This document shows positions 27,378 to 36,551 of a DNA stretch of 64,000 nt, in pieces. The notes under the pieces were generated by a model. That model made no database searches, was not told where the DNA came from, and was given only the letters and a program-made list of their open reading frames with translations. A program made the position numbers and the translations under genes. The DNA comes from Escherichia sp. ESNIH1. Its GTDB lineage: Bacteria > Pseudomonadota > Gammaproteobacteria > Enterobacterales > Enterobacteriaceae. The stretch is from assembly GCA_002918705.1 (NCBI GenBank), contig PQKR01000002.1, forward strand, positions 62,001-126,000, written 5' to 3'. How positions within the stretch are numbered: position 1 is the stretch's first letter; each line of letters starts with the position of its first letter.

Positions 27378-28751
27378 TCAGGTTTTTTTGCGTGCCCGTG
27401 TTTTTTTAGCAACGGTCACGCCTTTCACTTCACTTTCCACCCAGCCATCCGCCAGGCGGGTGGTGAGCATATCTCCGGCTTTCACCTGTTTGGTTTGCTT
27501 CAGCACGTTGCCATCTGTTGCAGTGGTTACGCTGTAGCCGCGTGCCAGCGTGGAGAGGGGGCTGACGGCTTCCAGGTGCGTAACCGTATTGCCGAAGCGT
27601 TCGCGGGTGGCGCTGAGCCTGGCGCTTATCAGTTGGGCCAGACGGTACTCCAGCTGCTGCACCCGATTCTGGGCGCGATGAATACGCGGCTGCGGTGAAT
27701 GCTGGTTAAGACGCTGGGCCATCCGCTGCTGACGCTGACCTGAACGCTTAAGCTGGTTATCCATCGCGTAGGTCATCCGCTGGCGCAGCCGCTCAAGCAC
27801 GGTTTGCTGACGCGCCAGCCGCAGCTGCGGGTGCTGCTGTTGTAGCCGATGCTCCAGCTGGGTAAAGCGACGGGTGCGGTTAGCGAGGTAGTAATCCATC
27901 GCCATCTCCAGTCGCTGCTGGCCGCTTTGCAGCTGACGCAGCAGCTCAAGCTGGTTGCGGCTGACCATCTCTGCGGCGGCGGACGGCGTCGGCGCACGCA
28001 GGTCGGCCACAAAGTCGGCGATGGTGACGTCAGTTTCATGGCCGACGGCGCTGACGATGGGGATCTGGCTGGCGAAAATCGCCCGCGCCACCCGCTCGTC
28101 GTTGAAGCTCCAGAGATCCTCCAGCGAGCCGCCGCCGCGCCCGACGATCAGCACGTCACACTCCTGACGGCTATTCGCCAGCGCAATAGCGCGAACGATC
28201 TGTCCCGGCGCGTCTTCGCCCTGTACGGCGGTAGGGTAAATCACCACCGGCAGGGAGGGATCGCGGCGTTTAAGCACGTGCAGAATATCGTGCAGCGCGG
28301 CCCCAGTTTTCGAGGTGATCACCCCCACGCAGTGAGCGGGGGAGGGGAGTGGCTGCTTGCTCTGCTGATCGAACAGTCCCTCTGCTGCCAGCTTCGCCTT
28401 TAGCTGCTCATACTTCTGCTGTAACAGGCCTTCGCCTGCCGGCTGCATGCTTTCGACGATGATTTGGTACTCGCCGCGCGGCTCGTAGAGCGTAATGCTG
28501 GCGCGGACCAGGATCTGCTGTCCGTGCTGGGGGCGGAAGGTGACCCGACGGTTGCTGTTGCGGAACATCGCGCAGCGTACTTGGGCAGTATCATCCTTGA
28601 GCGTGAAGTACCAGTGACCGGAGGCAGGCTGGGTAAAGTTTGAGATCTCACCGCTGATCCAGACCTGGCCAACTTCTCTTTCCAGCAGCAGGCGCACCGT
28701 CTGATTCAGGCGGCTAACGGTAAAAATTGCGGGGGATTGCATCGATGACAT
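27378..28751 (-). CDS. xseA: Exodeoxyribonuclease VII large subunit
   Basis: 457-residue subunit of the ssDNA-specific exonuclease VII, which works with XseB (not in this window). It has an N-terminal OB-fold (about residues 10-105, [10 protein letters not shown]), the catalytic exonuclease core ([36 protein letters not shown]) and a long coiled-coil rich in Gln and Arg (about 280-400) that binds XseB. The C-terminus is basic (KKTRARKKT). ATG 28751 or 28742 could start; both fit. Divergent from guaB, as in E. coli. Confidence 0.96.
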   Translation of the reverse strand: MSSMQSPAIFTVSRLNQTVRLLLEREVGQVWISGEISNFTQPASGHWYFTLKDDTAQVRCAMFRNSNRRVTFRPQHGQQILVRASITLYEPRGEYQIIVESMQPAGEGLLQQKYEQLKAKLAAEGLFDQQSKQPLPSPAHCVGVITSKTGAALHDILHVLKRRDPSLPVVIYPTAVQGEDAPGQIVRAIALANSRQECDVLIVGRGGGSLEDLWSFNDERVARAIFASQIPIVSAVGHETDVTIADFVADLRAPTPSAAAEMVSRNQLELLRQLQSGQQRLEMAMDYYLANRTRRFTQLEHRLQQQHPQLRLARQQTVLERLRQRMTYAMDNQLKRSGQRQQRMAQRLNQHSPQPRIHRAQNRVQQLEYRLAQLISARLSATRERFGNTVTHLEAVSPLSTLARGYSVTTATDGNVLKQTKQVKAGDMLTTRLADGWVESEVKGVTVAKKTRARKKT

Positions 28752-28839
28752 GTGAGCCAGATCAAATTTTAAATCAGAAGGTTAATTAATCGATAGTAAC
28801 CCGATGGGCCGCAATCGCAACTATTTTTCCAAAAAAGTG

Positions 28840-28868
28840 TAGATGCAATCGGTTACGCTCTGTATAAT
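28840..28868 (+). promoter_or_regulatory. guaBA promoter with PurR operator
   Basis: The -10 TATAAT (28863-28868) lies 17 bases after TAGATG (28840-28845). Between and overlapping them is ATGCAATCGGTTACGC (28843-28858), a PurR-type operator matching that of E. coli guaB in place and sequence. PurR with guanine or hypoxanthine should block this promoter. Confidence 0.8.
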
Positions 28869-28908
28869 GCCACGGCAATATTTAACCACCCGGTCAGAGA
28901 TATTGCCC

Positions 28909-30375
28909 ATGCTACGTATCGCTAAAGAAGCCCTGACGTTTGACGACGTCCTCCTCGTTCCCGCTCATTCTACCGTTCTGCCGAATACTGCCGACCTCAG
29001 CACCCAGCTTACCAAAACCATTCGCCTGAACATTCCTATGCTCTCCGCAGCAATGGACACCGTGACGGAAGCACGCCTGGCTATCGCCCTGGCGCAGGAA
29101 GGGGGCATCGGTTTTATCCATAAAAACATGTCCATCGAGCGCCAGGCAGAAGAAGTTCGCCGCGTGAAAAAACATGAGTCCGGCGTGGTAACCGATCCGC
29201 AGACCGTACTGCCGACCACCACCCTGCGTGAAGTGAAAGAGCTGACCGAGCGTAACGGTTTCGCCGGTTACCCGGTGGTGACCGCTGACTACGAGCTGGT
29301 GGGGATCATCACCGGTCGTGACGTGCGCTTTGTTACCGACCTGAGCCAGCCGGTAAGCGTATACATGACGCCGAAAGAGCGTCTGGTTACCGTGCGCGAA
29401 GGCGAAGCCCGCGACGCCGTATTCGCTAAAATGCATGAAAAACGCGTTGAGAAGGCGCTGGTCGTTGACGAAAACTTCCACCTGCGCGGCATGATCACCG
29501 TAAAAGATTTCCAGAAAGCTGAACGTAAACCGAACGCCTGTAAAGACGAGCATGGCCGTCTGCGCGTAGGCGCTGCGGTAGGCGCGGGCGCAGGCAACGA
29601 AGAGCGCGTTGATGCGCTGGTTGCCGCTGGCGTTGACGTGCTGCTGATCGACTCCTCCCACGGCCACTCTGAAGGCGTGCTGCAGCGTATTCGTGAGACC
29701 CGTGCTAAATACCCTGACCTGCAGATCATCGGCGGTAACGTGGCTACCGGCGCAGGCGCGCGCGCGCTGGCCGACGCTGGCGTCAGCGCGGTGAAAGTGG
29801 GTATCGGTCCTGGCTCTATCTGTACTACCCGTATCGTCACCGGCGTGGGTGTTCCGCAGATCACCGCGGTGTCCGACGCGGTTGAAGCGCTGGAAGGTAC
29901 CGGCATTCCGGTGATTGCTGACGGCGGCATCCGCTTCTCCGGCGATATCGCTAAAGCAATCGCCGCAGGCGCGGCGGCGGTAATGGTTGGCTCCATGCTG
30001 GCCGGTACCGAAGAGTCCCCAGGCGAGATCGAACTTTTCCAGGGCCGTTCTTACAAATCCTACCGCGGCATGGGCTCGCTGGGTGCGATGTCTAAAGGCT
30101 CCTCCGATCGCTACTTCCAGACCGATAACGCCGCTGACAAGTTGGTGCCGGAAGGTATCGAAGGCCGCGTGGCGTACAAAGGCTACCTGAAAGAGATCAT
30201 TCACCAGCAGATGGGCGGCCTGCGCTCCTGTATGGGTCTGACCGGCTGTGGTACTATCGACGCGCTGCGTACGCAGGCTGAATTTGTACGCATCAGCGGA
30301 GCGGGCATTCAGGAGAGCCACGTTCACGACGTGACCATCACCAAAGAGTCCCCGAACTACCGCATGGGTTCCTGA
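28909..30375 (+). CDS. guaB: Inosine-5'-monophosphate dehydrogenase
   Basis: 488-residue NAD-dependent enzyme converting IMP to XMP, the first committed step to GMP. It has a TIM barrel split by two CBS domains (about residues 93-205). The catalytic cysteine lies in GPGSICTT at about residue 305, followed by the flap region and the [12 protein letters not shown] motif. The frame extends upstream to 28843 through the promoter; ATG 28909 gives the family start [13 protein letters not shown] and exact E. coli length. guaA follows after a REP element in the guaBA operon. Confidence 0.98.
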   Translation: MLRIAKEALTFDDVLLVPAHSTVLPNTADLSTQLTKTIRLNIPMLSAAMDTVTEARLAIALAQEGGIGFIHKNMSIERQAEEVRRVKKHESGVVTDPQTVLPTTTLREVKELTERNGFAGYPVVTADYELVGIITGRDVRFVTDLSQPVSVYMTPKERLVTVREGEARDAVFAKMHEKRVEKALVVDENFHLRGMITVKDFQKAERKPNACKDEHGRLRVGAAVGAGAGNEERVDALVAAGVDVLLIDSSHGHSEGVLQRIRETRAKYPDLQIIGGNVATGAGARALADAGVSAVKVGIGPGSICTTRIVTGVGVPQITAVSDAVEALEGTGIPVIADGGIRFSGDIAKAIAAGAAAVMVGSMLAGTEESPGEIELFQGRSYKSYRGMGSLGAMSKGSSDRYFQTDNAADKLVPEGIEGRVAYKGYLKEIIHQQMGGLRSCMGLTGCGTIDALRTQAEFVRISGAGIQESHVHDVTITKESPNYRMGS

Positions 30376-30383
30376 TTTAATTT

Positions 30384-30413
30384 GTAGGCCGGGTGGGCGT
30401 AACGCTGCCCGGC
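30384..30413. repeat. Single REP element inside guaBA
   Basis: GTAGGCCGGGTGGGCGTAAC followed by GCTGCCCGGC forms one REP hairpin in the 79-base gap between guaB and guaA. It may tune relative stability of the two cistrons; inference. Confidence 0.82.
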
Positions 30414-30454
30414 ACTTATTTTCTCTATCTGCTTCTGCCTCGGAACAATCGTCA

Positions 30455-32032
30455 ATGACCGACAATATTCATAAGCATCGCATTCTTATCCTCGACTTTG
30501 GTTCGCAGTACACCCAGCTTGTTGCCCGCCGCGTGCGTGAGCTGGGCGTCTACTGTGAGCTGTGGGCCTGGGACGTCACCGAAGCCCAAATCCGTGAGTT
30601 CAACCCGAACGGGATCATCCTGTCCGGCGGCCCGGAGAGCACCACTGAACACAACAGCCCGCGCGCGCCGCAGTATGTATTTGAGGCAGGCGTACCGGTA
30701 TTCGGCGTTTGCTACGGTATGCAAACGATGGCGATGCAGCTTGGCGGCCACGTTGAAGGCTCTAACGAGCGTGAGTTTGGCTATGCTCAGGTTGAAGTGA
30801 AAACTCAGAGCGCGCTGGTGCGCGGTATTGAGGACTCCCTGAGCGCAGAGGGCAACCCGCTGCTGGACGTGTGGATGAGCCACGGCGACAAAGTTACCGC
30901 TATCCCGGAAGACTTTGTGACCGTTGCCAGCACCGAGACCTGTCCGTTCGCCATTATGGCTAACGAAGAGAAGCGTTTCTACGGCGTGCAGTTCCACCCG
31001 GAAGTGACCCACACCCGTCAGGGCCTGCGTATGCTGGAGCGCTTTGTGCGCGACATCTGCGAGTGCGAAGCGCTGTGGACCCCGGCTAAGATCATCGACG
31101 ACGCCGTGGAGCGTATCCGCCAGCAGGTTGGCAATGACAAGGTGATCCTTGGCCTCTCCGGCGGCGTGGACTCCTCCGTGACCGCGATGCTGCTGCACCG
31201 CGCCATTGGCGATCGCCTGACCTGTGTATTCGTCGATAACGGCCTGCTGCGCCTGAACGAAGCCGAGCAGGTAATGGATATGTTTGGCGACCACTTCGGC
31301 CTGAACATCGTTCACGTTGAAGGCGAGCAGCGCTTCCTTGATGCGCTGGCCGGTGAGAACGATCCAGAAGCGAAACGTAAAATCATCGGCCGCGTTTTTG
31401 TTGAAGTATTCGATGAAGAGGCGCTGAAGCTGGAAGACGTTAAGTGGCTGGCGCAGGGCACTATCTACCCTGACGTTATCGAGTCCGCTGCATCTGCGAC
31501 CGGTAAAGCACATGTTATCAAATCCCACCACAACGTGGGTGGCCTGCCGAAAGAGATGAAGATGGGCCTGGTTGAACCGCTGCGTGAGCTGTTTAAAGAC
31601 GAAGTGCGTAAAATTGGTCTCGAGCTGGGCCTGCCGTACGACATGCTCTACCGTCACCCGTTCCCGGGTCCGGGTCTGGGCGTCCGCGTGCTGGGCGAAG
31701 TGAAGAAAGAGTACTGCGACCTGCTGCGTCGCGCTGACGCTATCTTCATTGAAGAGCTGCGTAAAGCTGACCTGTATAACAAAGTGAGCCAGGCGTTCAC
31801 CGTGTTCCTGCCGGTACGCTCCGTAGGTGTGATGGGCGACGGCCGTAAGTACGACTGGGTTGTCTCCCTGCGCGCAGTAGAGACCATCGACTTTATGACC
31901 GCACACTGGGCGCACCTGCCGTATGAGTTCCTGGGCCGTGTGTCTAACAGGATCATCAATGAGGTTAATGGTATTTCGCGCGTAGTCTATGACATCAGCG
32001 GGAAACCACCGGCTACGATTGAATGGGAATGA
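30455..32032 (+). CDS. guaA: GMP synthase (glutamine-hydrolysing)
   Basis: 525-residue enzyme converting XMP to GMP with ATP and glutamine. N-terminal class I amidotransferase with nucleophile Cys in GVCYGMQ (about residue 86) and the His/Glu pair in HPEVTH (about 181-183); ATP-pyrophosphatase domain with P-loop SGGVDSS; C-terminal dimerisation domain ending in the conserved PPATIEWE. Second gene of guaBA. The 3' end of guaA is a known integration site for genomic islands, and a foreign gene does lie just downstream here, but no integrase is present. Confidence 0.98.
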   Translation: MTDNIHKHRILILDFGSQYTQLVARRVRELGVYCELWAWDVTEAQIREFNPNGIILSGGPESTTEHNSPRAPQYVFEAGVPVFGVCYGMQTMAMQLGGHVEGSNEREFGYAQVEVKTQSALVRGIEDSLSAEGNPLLDVWMSHGDKVTAIPEDFVTVASTETCPFAIMANEEKRFYGVQFHPEVTHTRQGLRMLERFVRDICECEALWTPAKIIDDAVERIRQQVGNDKVILGLSGGVDSSVTAMLLHRAIGDRLTCVFVDNGLLRLNEAEQVMDMFGDHFGLNIVHVEGEQRFLDALAGENDPEAKRKIIGRVFVEVFDEEALKLEDVKWLAQGTIYPDVIESAASATGKAHVIKSHHNVGGLPKEMKMGLVEPLRELFKDEVRKIGLELGLPYDMLYRHPFPGPGLGVRVLGEVKKEYCDLLRRADAIFIEELRKADLYNKVSQAFTVFLPVRSVGVMGDGRKYDWVVSLRAVETIDFMTAHWAHLPYEFLGRVSNRIINEVNGISRVVYDISGKPPATIEWE

Positions 32033-32075
32033 TGGGTAGCTAGGTTATAATTATTCGGATCTCTTCGAAAAGATT

Positions 32076-32104
32076 AACCCTCTGTTTTTACAGAGGGTTT
32101 TTTT
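32076..32104 (+). terminator. Intrinsic terminator after guaA
   Basis: AACCCTCTG, loop TTTTTA, CAGAGGGTT followed by a T run. Perfect 9-bp stem ending the guaBA transcript. Confidence 0.92.
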
Positions 32105-32170
32105 ATGGGTTGCATGTTTATCTACTTGCTCTTTCATACTTGTCTGGGACCATTGTAATAGGAACTTGAA

Positions 32171-32198
32171 GGTCAGCTTTGTGCCAGAAGCGAACAAT
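32171..32198 (-). repeat. Degenerate inverted repeat copy, left flank of the CHAT gene
   Basis: Reverse complement of this stretch (ATTGTTCGCTTCTGGCACAA...) matches 33404-33431 at 21 of 28 positions in opposite orientation. The two copies bracket the AT-rich CHAT gene. They may be remnants of an intergenic repeat family or of the ends of an inserted segment. Confidence 0.45.
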
Positions 32199-32284
32199 GT
32201 AAGACTCTCTGCTTCTTGTATTCAAAGAATTGCTTGATAAAATATGGGCTTTGGAAATAGTCAGCTCAAAAATGAGATAAAGAT

Positions 32285-33319
32285 ATGGCGATGATTGATT
32301 TACATAGAAGAAATGTTGATCGTAAAAGAAATGAAATCGCGCGATTGATTGACCAAAAGGCCAAAGAATATGCAAAAATAACAAGCTTAAATAATAAAAT
32401 TCAGTCGGCAACAAAGCAAATGAACTCATCGAAGTCATTAACAACGATTAGCAATAAGCAAAAGGAAATATACAAACACCAAGCAGATATATCTAAAGTT
32501 GAAAAGAAAATTTCAGAGTTTGAATCCAAAATATCCAGAAAAAATAAAGAATTACAAGCTGAGCAAAGAAAAATGGATAATGAGGAAGTTAAAGAATACA
32601 AAAAACGCCAACAACTTCAAGATAAATTCCAGCGCGAACAAACTAGGGCATTCAGCACTGTCAATAAAACATTGTCGGAGCACTCTGATATGATAAAGAA
32701 TTTGAGTGAGTTACCTGAAGAAATTACAGTATTGTTTCTTGCATCAAATCCACAAGATCAAGGACAGTTAAGGTTAGATGAAGAAGTTCGTTCTATAAAA
32801 GAAATGATTACAAAATCACGTCACCGTGATACAGTAAAATTGGAATCATGTTGGGCGGTTAGACCTGGTGACATTCTGCAGTATATGAATGAATATATGC
32901 CAACAATTGTACATTTTAGTGGTCACGGAAGTTCCAATGATGAATTAGTCCTTATGGATAACAACTCCAATACTAAATTAGTGTCGATGGAGTCTCTCGT
33001 TCAGGCAATGAGTGTTGCAAATGACAACTTAAGACTAGTATTTTTCAACACATGTCACTCAAAAAACCAAGCTAATAAAGTAGTTGACCACATTGAATGT
33101 GCCATTGGAATGAGCGACTCAATTACAGATGATGCTGCGAGAGCCTTTTCTGCGCAATTTTATTCATCTTTAACTTTTGGCCTTTCTATTGAGAAATCAT
33201 TTAATCAAGCGAAAGCAGCTTTAATGCTAGAGGGTATTTCAGAACAGAATACACCAACACTTTTTATGAAATCTGGTTGCGATGCAGCTAATACATACAT
33301 TATTGCACAGTCAGATTAA
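32285..33319 (+). CDS. Coiled-coil CHAT-domain (caspase-like) protease, candidate single-gene defence effector
   Basis: 344-residue cytosolic protein. Residues about 10-130 are a long Lys/Glu/Gln-rich coiled coil. Residues about 145-340 form a CHAT protease-like domain: a beta strand ITVLFLASNP, the catalytic His214 in VHFSGHGSS, the catalytic Cys257 in FFNTCHSK, and the late AFSAQFYSSLTFGLSIEKSF helix typical of CHAT. Both catalytic residues are present. The gene is clearly AT-rich (27% and 37% GC in two sampled 60-base lines against 58% in guaA) and sits alone where K-12 has yfgH-yfgI, so it was probably acquired. CHAT proteins act as proteases in anti-phage defence and regulated cell death; the single-gene Borvo system (BovA) has a CHAT-like domain. 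Relation to Borvo is a guess. Confidence 0.8.
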   Translation: MAMIDLHRRNVDRKRNEIARLIDQKAKEYAKITSLNNKIQSATKQMNSSKSLTTISNKQKEIYKHQADISKVEKKISEFESKISRKNKELQAEQRKMDNEEVKEYKKRQQLQDKFQREQTRAFSTVNKTLSEHSDMIKNLSELPEEITVLFLASNPQDQGQLRLDEEVRSIKEMITKSRHRDTVKLESCWAVRPGDILQYMNEYMPTIVHFSGHGSSNDELVLMDNNSNTKLVSMESLVQAMSVANDNLRLVFFNTCHSKNQANKVVDHIECAIGMSDSITDDAARAFSAQFYSSLTFGLSIEKSFNQAKAALMLEGISEQNTPTLFMKSGCDAANTYIIAQSD

Positions 33320-33343
33320 TCAATGTCTTTAATAAATAATTAA

Positions 33344-33380
33344 TTGCTCAACATATCTCATTTGTCGGTGTGTTGAGCAA
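33344..33380 (+). terminator. Hairpin after the CHAT gene
   Basis: TTGCTCAACA (33344-33353) and TGTTGAGCAA (33371-33380) form a perfect 10-bp stem with a 17-base loop, then ATTTGACC. Likely terminator or 3' end stabiliser of the CHAT transcript; the T tract is weak. Confidence 0.6.
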
Positions 33381-33403
33381 ATTTGACCTCAATAAGAAAT
33401 GGT

Positions 33404-33431
33404 AATGTCCGCTCCTCGCTCTAAGCAGACC
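33404..33431 (+). repeat. Degenerate inverted repeat copy, right flank of the CHAT gene
   Basis: Begins AATGTCCGCTCCTCGCTC and ends AAGCAGACC; partner of 32171-32198 in inverted orientation (21 of 28 bases). Confidence 0.45.
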
Positions 33432-33666
33432 GTCAGCCTTTGTGATAATAAGTCCGCTCCAGCTGCGGAATTACAGGGTAGCCATTACAGGTACATTAAG
33501 CAAATCTGCAAAATTCATGCATGCCCTAATCACAGCCCCAACGAACTGCAAATGCTTCTCGCACCAATCCCATAGCACAAACATACCAACACGCACCCGC
33601 ATTCCCCAGCAACTGGAACCTTCATCCCTTCTGGAACTAATTCACCACTTTGCGATTCAAACCCCG

Positions 33667-33861
33667 TCAGCGTTGTGACGCTGTCGTGTCGACTGGCTGG
33701 CTAATCTGCTGTGACTGGGCTTTGTCCTGATGATGGTACCAGGCACCGATAGAGGAGTAGACGAAGCGTCCAAAGAAGAAGAAAAAGCTGATAAGCAATA
33801 CGATACGAGTCAGGCGACTGTCAAGTCGCTGTCGTTTTCGCATACTGTGTGACTGGCTCAC
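33667..33861 (-). CDS. yfgG: Small membrane protein YfgG (nickel/cobalt stress)
   Basis: 64-residue protein with a basic N-terminus (MRKRQRLDSR), one membrane helix rich in Phe (about residues 19-37, IVLLISFFFFFGRFVYSS) and a polar Gln/His C-terminal tail. It matches E. coli YfgG, a small inner-membrane protein reported to help cells tolerate nickel and cobalt. AGGAACCTCTAG precedes the ATG on the minus strand. Divergent from yfgF across a 350-base region. Confidence 0.9.
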   Translation of the reverse strand: MSQSHSMRKRQRLDSRLTRIVLLISFFFFFGRFVYSSIGAWYHHQDKAQSQQISQPVDTTASQR

Positions 33862-34211
33862 TAGAGGTTCCTACGGGTTAACCCGACGGGCGGGCGATTG
33901 GTGTATTAATGCACAGAGCGAAGCGCAGATCAATCAGCCGTTATGTAAAATTTCGTCAAAGAAAGCCTGTACTAAAACCATAATAATGAAATAATAACAA
34001 AGCGCATGAATTCTCAGAAAAAATTGCGCAAAGAAGAGAGAGCGGTGTTTTGCAAGGCGTACGGTCACTTGATCCAGGTCAATCGCAACCGTTTTTGCCG
34101 CACTAAACTCTTCACAAATATCACAGTCTGACCGACTCTATAATCTTCATGGTTAGCCTGGAACCCTGCCTGACACCGACTTCAGAACGCTGGGTTTTAC
34201 ACTGAACATCG
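33862..34211. other. yfgG/yfgF divergent regulatory region
   Basis: 350 bases without a gene. It includes an AT-rich part (33945-34010), the FNR-type site at 34069-34082 and a -10-like TATAAT at 34138-34143 directed at yfgF. Length is larger than the usual promoter gap, leaving room for regulation of both genes. Confidence 0.6.
34069..34082. promoter_or_regulatory. Candidate FNR site upstream of yfgF
   Basis: TTGAT-CCAG-GTCAA matches the FNR consensus TTGAT-N4-ATCAA at 9 of 10 positions. It is centred about 75 bases before the start implied by the -10 TATAAT at 34138-34143. E. coli YfgF is described as an anaerobically active phosphodiesterase, so oxygen control is plausible. Confidence 0.6.
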
Positions 34212-36551
34212 ATGAGCTACGCGAAAATTTATAATCTCTATAAAGCTAAATGGTGGGCGCTGCCGCTCATCTTGCCCTTCCTGCTGCTGCCCCTCGCCCG
34301 CATGGTCAATACCTTTACCTGGGTCGCTGATGGCAGCGTGGTGCTCTATTATCTGCCGCTGTCGCTCTTTCTAAGCCTGATGCTCTTCTATGGCTGGGCG
34401 GCGCTGCCAGGCATTGTTCTCTCTCTGGCCTGGCACTACTATCCCCAGACCAGCGCCCCTGAGACGTTGCTTAAAATCCTCCATTTTATAGTGCCCGTTG
34501 TGGTGAGCTGGGGCGGCTATCGCGTTTTTGTTACCCGTCGGCACAATATCTCCTATGGCAATGCAGAGCTCACCGCGCAGCGTATGTTCTGGCAAGTCCT
34601 GTGCCCGGCCACCCTGTTCCTGCTGATTTTTCATACCATCACCTGGCTTGGCCTGTATGACAAATACCAGGCCCTGACCGGCGTGACGCCGTTCAGCCTG
34701 CGCACGCTCATTAACTACCAGGCGCTGCTGGTCAGCGGCCTGACCGGAACGCCGTTCTGCTATCTGCTGCTCAGGGTGATCCACCATCCGCGTCACCTGA
34801 AGGGGTATCTCTCCCGCCTGCGACAGGATTTTGATCCAAAGGCGACCCGGTTGGAGGTCGTCGCCTGGTTTGCCGTCATTGCGCTGCTGATGGTGCTGAT
34901 GCTCTCTCCGTGGAATGAGAGTGCTAGCATCTTCAGCACCAACTATACGCTGTCGCTGCTGCTTCCGGTGATGCTGTGGGGCTCGATGCGCTATGGCTAT
35001 CGCCTTATGTCTATCGTATGGACACCGTTCATGATGGTGAGCATTCACTACTTCTACCGCTATACGCCGGTATCGCCGCACTACGATATTCAGCTGACAA
35101 TCCTCTCGTCCAGCTACCTGGTGTTCTCATTTATCATCACCTGGATGTCGATGCTGGCCACGCGTCAGCGGGTAATGCACGAGCGGGTTAGCCGTCTGGC
35201 ATGGCTTGACCCGGTGCTTAATATGCCGAACCTGCGGGCGCTCAACCGCGCCCTCGCAGATACCCCCTGGTCGGTGCTCTGCTTTTTACGCATCCCCGAT
35301 CTGGAGCTGCTGGGGCGGCACTACGGTATAATGCTGCGCATTCAATACAAGCAGATGCTGTCAGAATGGTTGCAGAAGAGCTTGCAAAGCAATGAGTGCG
35401 TCTATCACCTGTCGGGGTATGACATTGTGCTCCGGCTCAATACTGAATCGCACGCGCTACGTATCGCGGAGCTGGATACGCTGATCAAGCAGTTCCGCTT
35501 CGCCTGGGATGGCATGCCGCTCCAGCCTCAGGTAGGGATGAGCTACTGCTACGTGCGTTCGCCGGTGTCGCATCTCTATTTGCTGCTGGGGGAGTTGAGC
35601 ACCACGGCGGATCTCTCCCTGGAGACCCAACGGCCGGAAAGCCTTCAGCATCGCGGGGCGGTGAATTTGCAACGCAGCCTGAAGGGTAAGGTGGAGATGA
35701 TGAACCGCCTGCAACGGGCGTTGGAAGCGGATCGCTTCTGCCTGATGGCTCAACCGATTGCTGGCGTACGCGGTGATGATTACCACGAGATATTGCTGCG
35801 GATGCCTGGCGACGATAACGAACTTATTGGCCCGGATGCGTTCCTGCCGGTAGCCCATGAGTTTGGTCTCGCCTCGCGCATCGACCTGTGGGTGATTGAA
35901 CACACGCTACGTTTTATGGCGCACTACCGTGAAACAGAGCCGGGGGCGCGCTTCTCCATCAACCTGTCGCCTACCTCCGTCTGCCGGAGCAATTTTGCCC
36001 GTGAAGTCGCCGTGCTGCTTGAGCGCTACAACGTTGAGGCCTGGCAACTTATTTTTGAGGTCACCGAGAGTAACTCCTTGACCAATATTAATCAGGCAAA
36101 CCAGACCCTGGGCCAGCTTAAGCAACTGGGCTGCCGGGTCGCCATCGACGATTTCGGTACGGGCTATGCCAGCTATGCACGGTTGAAAAACGTTAACGCC
36201 GATATTCTGAAGATCGATGGCAGCTTTATCCGCAACCTGACCTCCAACAGTCTCGACTACCAGATTGTGGCTTCTATCTGTCATTTGGCACGCATGAAAA
36301 AGATGCGGGTGGTAGCGGAGTACGTCGAGAGCGAAGAGGTACGCAGCGCTGCCGTTTCGCTGGGGATCGACTATCTGCAGGGGTATTTGATTGGCAAACC
36401 GGCACCGCTTGAAACGCTGGGTGGCGATGCCCAGGCACTGTCAAAGCGCGCCTGGGCAGTAGAGGGGCAGGGCAGTGCGGATCAGGCCGCGACGCCCGAG
36501 GAGTGCTCCTCTTCGATCTTGAGCAGCCAGCCGGTGACCGCGCCCCAGTAA
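34212..36551 (+). CDS. yfgF: Cyclic-di-GMP phosphodiesterase (degenerate GGDEF plus EAL)
   Basis: 779-residue inner-membrane protein. The N-terminal half (about residues 1-320) has around 8-10 hydrophobic segments of MASE type. A degenerate GGDEF domain follows (LSGYDIVL in place of GGDEF, so no cyclase activity is expected), then an EAL domain with [28 protein letters not shown] and EYVE, all catalytic residues present. It degrades c-di-GMP; E. coli YfgF (PdeF) acts anaerobically and affects the cell surface. The protein is about 30 residues longer than in E. coli because the C-terminus runs 70 bases into the 3' end of convergent ppx. Confidence 0.95.
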   Translation: MSYAKIYNLYKAKWWALPLILPFLLLPLARMVNTFTWVADGSVVLYYLPLSLFLSLMLFYGWAALPGIVLSLAWHYYPQTSAPETLLKILHFIVPVVVSWGGYRVFVTRRHNISYGNAELTAQRMFWQVLCPATLFLLIFHTITWLGLYDKYQALTGVTPFSLRTLINYQALLVSGLTGTPFCYLLLRVIHHPRHLKGYLSRLRQDFDPKATRLEVVAWFAVIALLMVLMLSPWNESASIFSTNYTLSLLLPVMLWGSMRYGYRLMSIVWTPFMMVSIHYFYRYTPVSPHYDIQLTILSSSYLVFSFIITWMSMLATRQRVMHERVSRLAWLDPVLNMPNLRALNRALADTPWSVLCFLRIPDLELLGRHYGIMLRIQYKQMLSEWLQKSLQSNECVYHLSGYDIVLRLNTESHALRIAELDTLIKQFRFAWDGMPLQPQVGMSYCYVRSPVSHLYLLLGELSTTADLSLETQRPESLQHRGAVNLQRSLKGKVEMMNRLQRALEADRFCLMAQPIAGVRGDDYHEILLRMPGDDNELIGPDAFLPVAHEFGLASRIDLWVIEHTLRFMAHYRETEPGARFSINLSPTSVCRSNFAREVAVLLERYNVEAWQLIFEVTESNSLTNINQANQTLGQLKQLGCRVAIDDFGTGYASYARLKNVNADILKIDGSFIRNLTSNSLDYQIVASICHLARMKKMRVVAEYVESEEVRSAAVSLGIDYLQGYLIGKPAPLETLGGDAQALSKRAWAVEGQGSADQAATPEECSSSILSSQPVTAPQ

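Larger units (their letters stand above)
33320..33666. other. Intergenic stretch between CHAT gene and yfgG
   Basis: No convincing gene. It holds the hairpin at 33344-33380, one repeat copy at 33404-33431, and a second related segment at about 33431-33461 (GTCAGCCTTTGTG...GTCCGCTCC). The rest (33470-33660) is unstructured to my eye; a 78-codon frame at 33442-33678 has no ribosome site and protein-like composition is absent. It may be residue of the displaced yfgHI region or of the inserted segment. Confidence 0.6.

Noticed and set aside
28912-31915. Long minus-strand frames opposite guaB (517 codons) and guaA (487 codons)
   Set aside because: Both are antisense shadows of strongly conserved genes; they lack recognisable domains and starts with ribosome sites.
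33442-33678. 78-codon plus-strand frame between the CHAT gene and yfgG
   Set aside because: No ribosome site, runs into the 3' end of yfgG on the other strand, and the protein has no family-like features.
32033-34211. Genomic island with integrase at guaA
   Set aside because: No integrase, transposase or direct repeat of the guaA end is seen; only one cargo gene is present.
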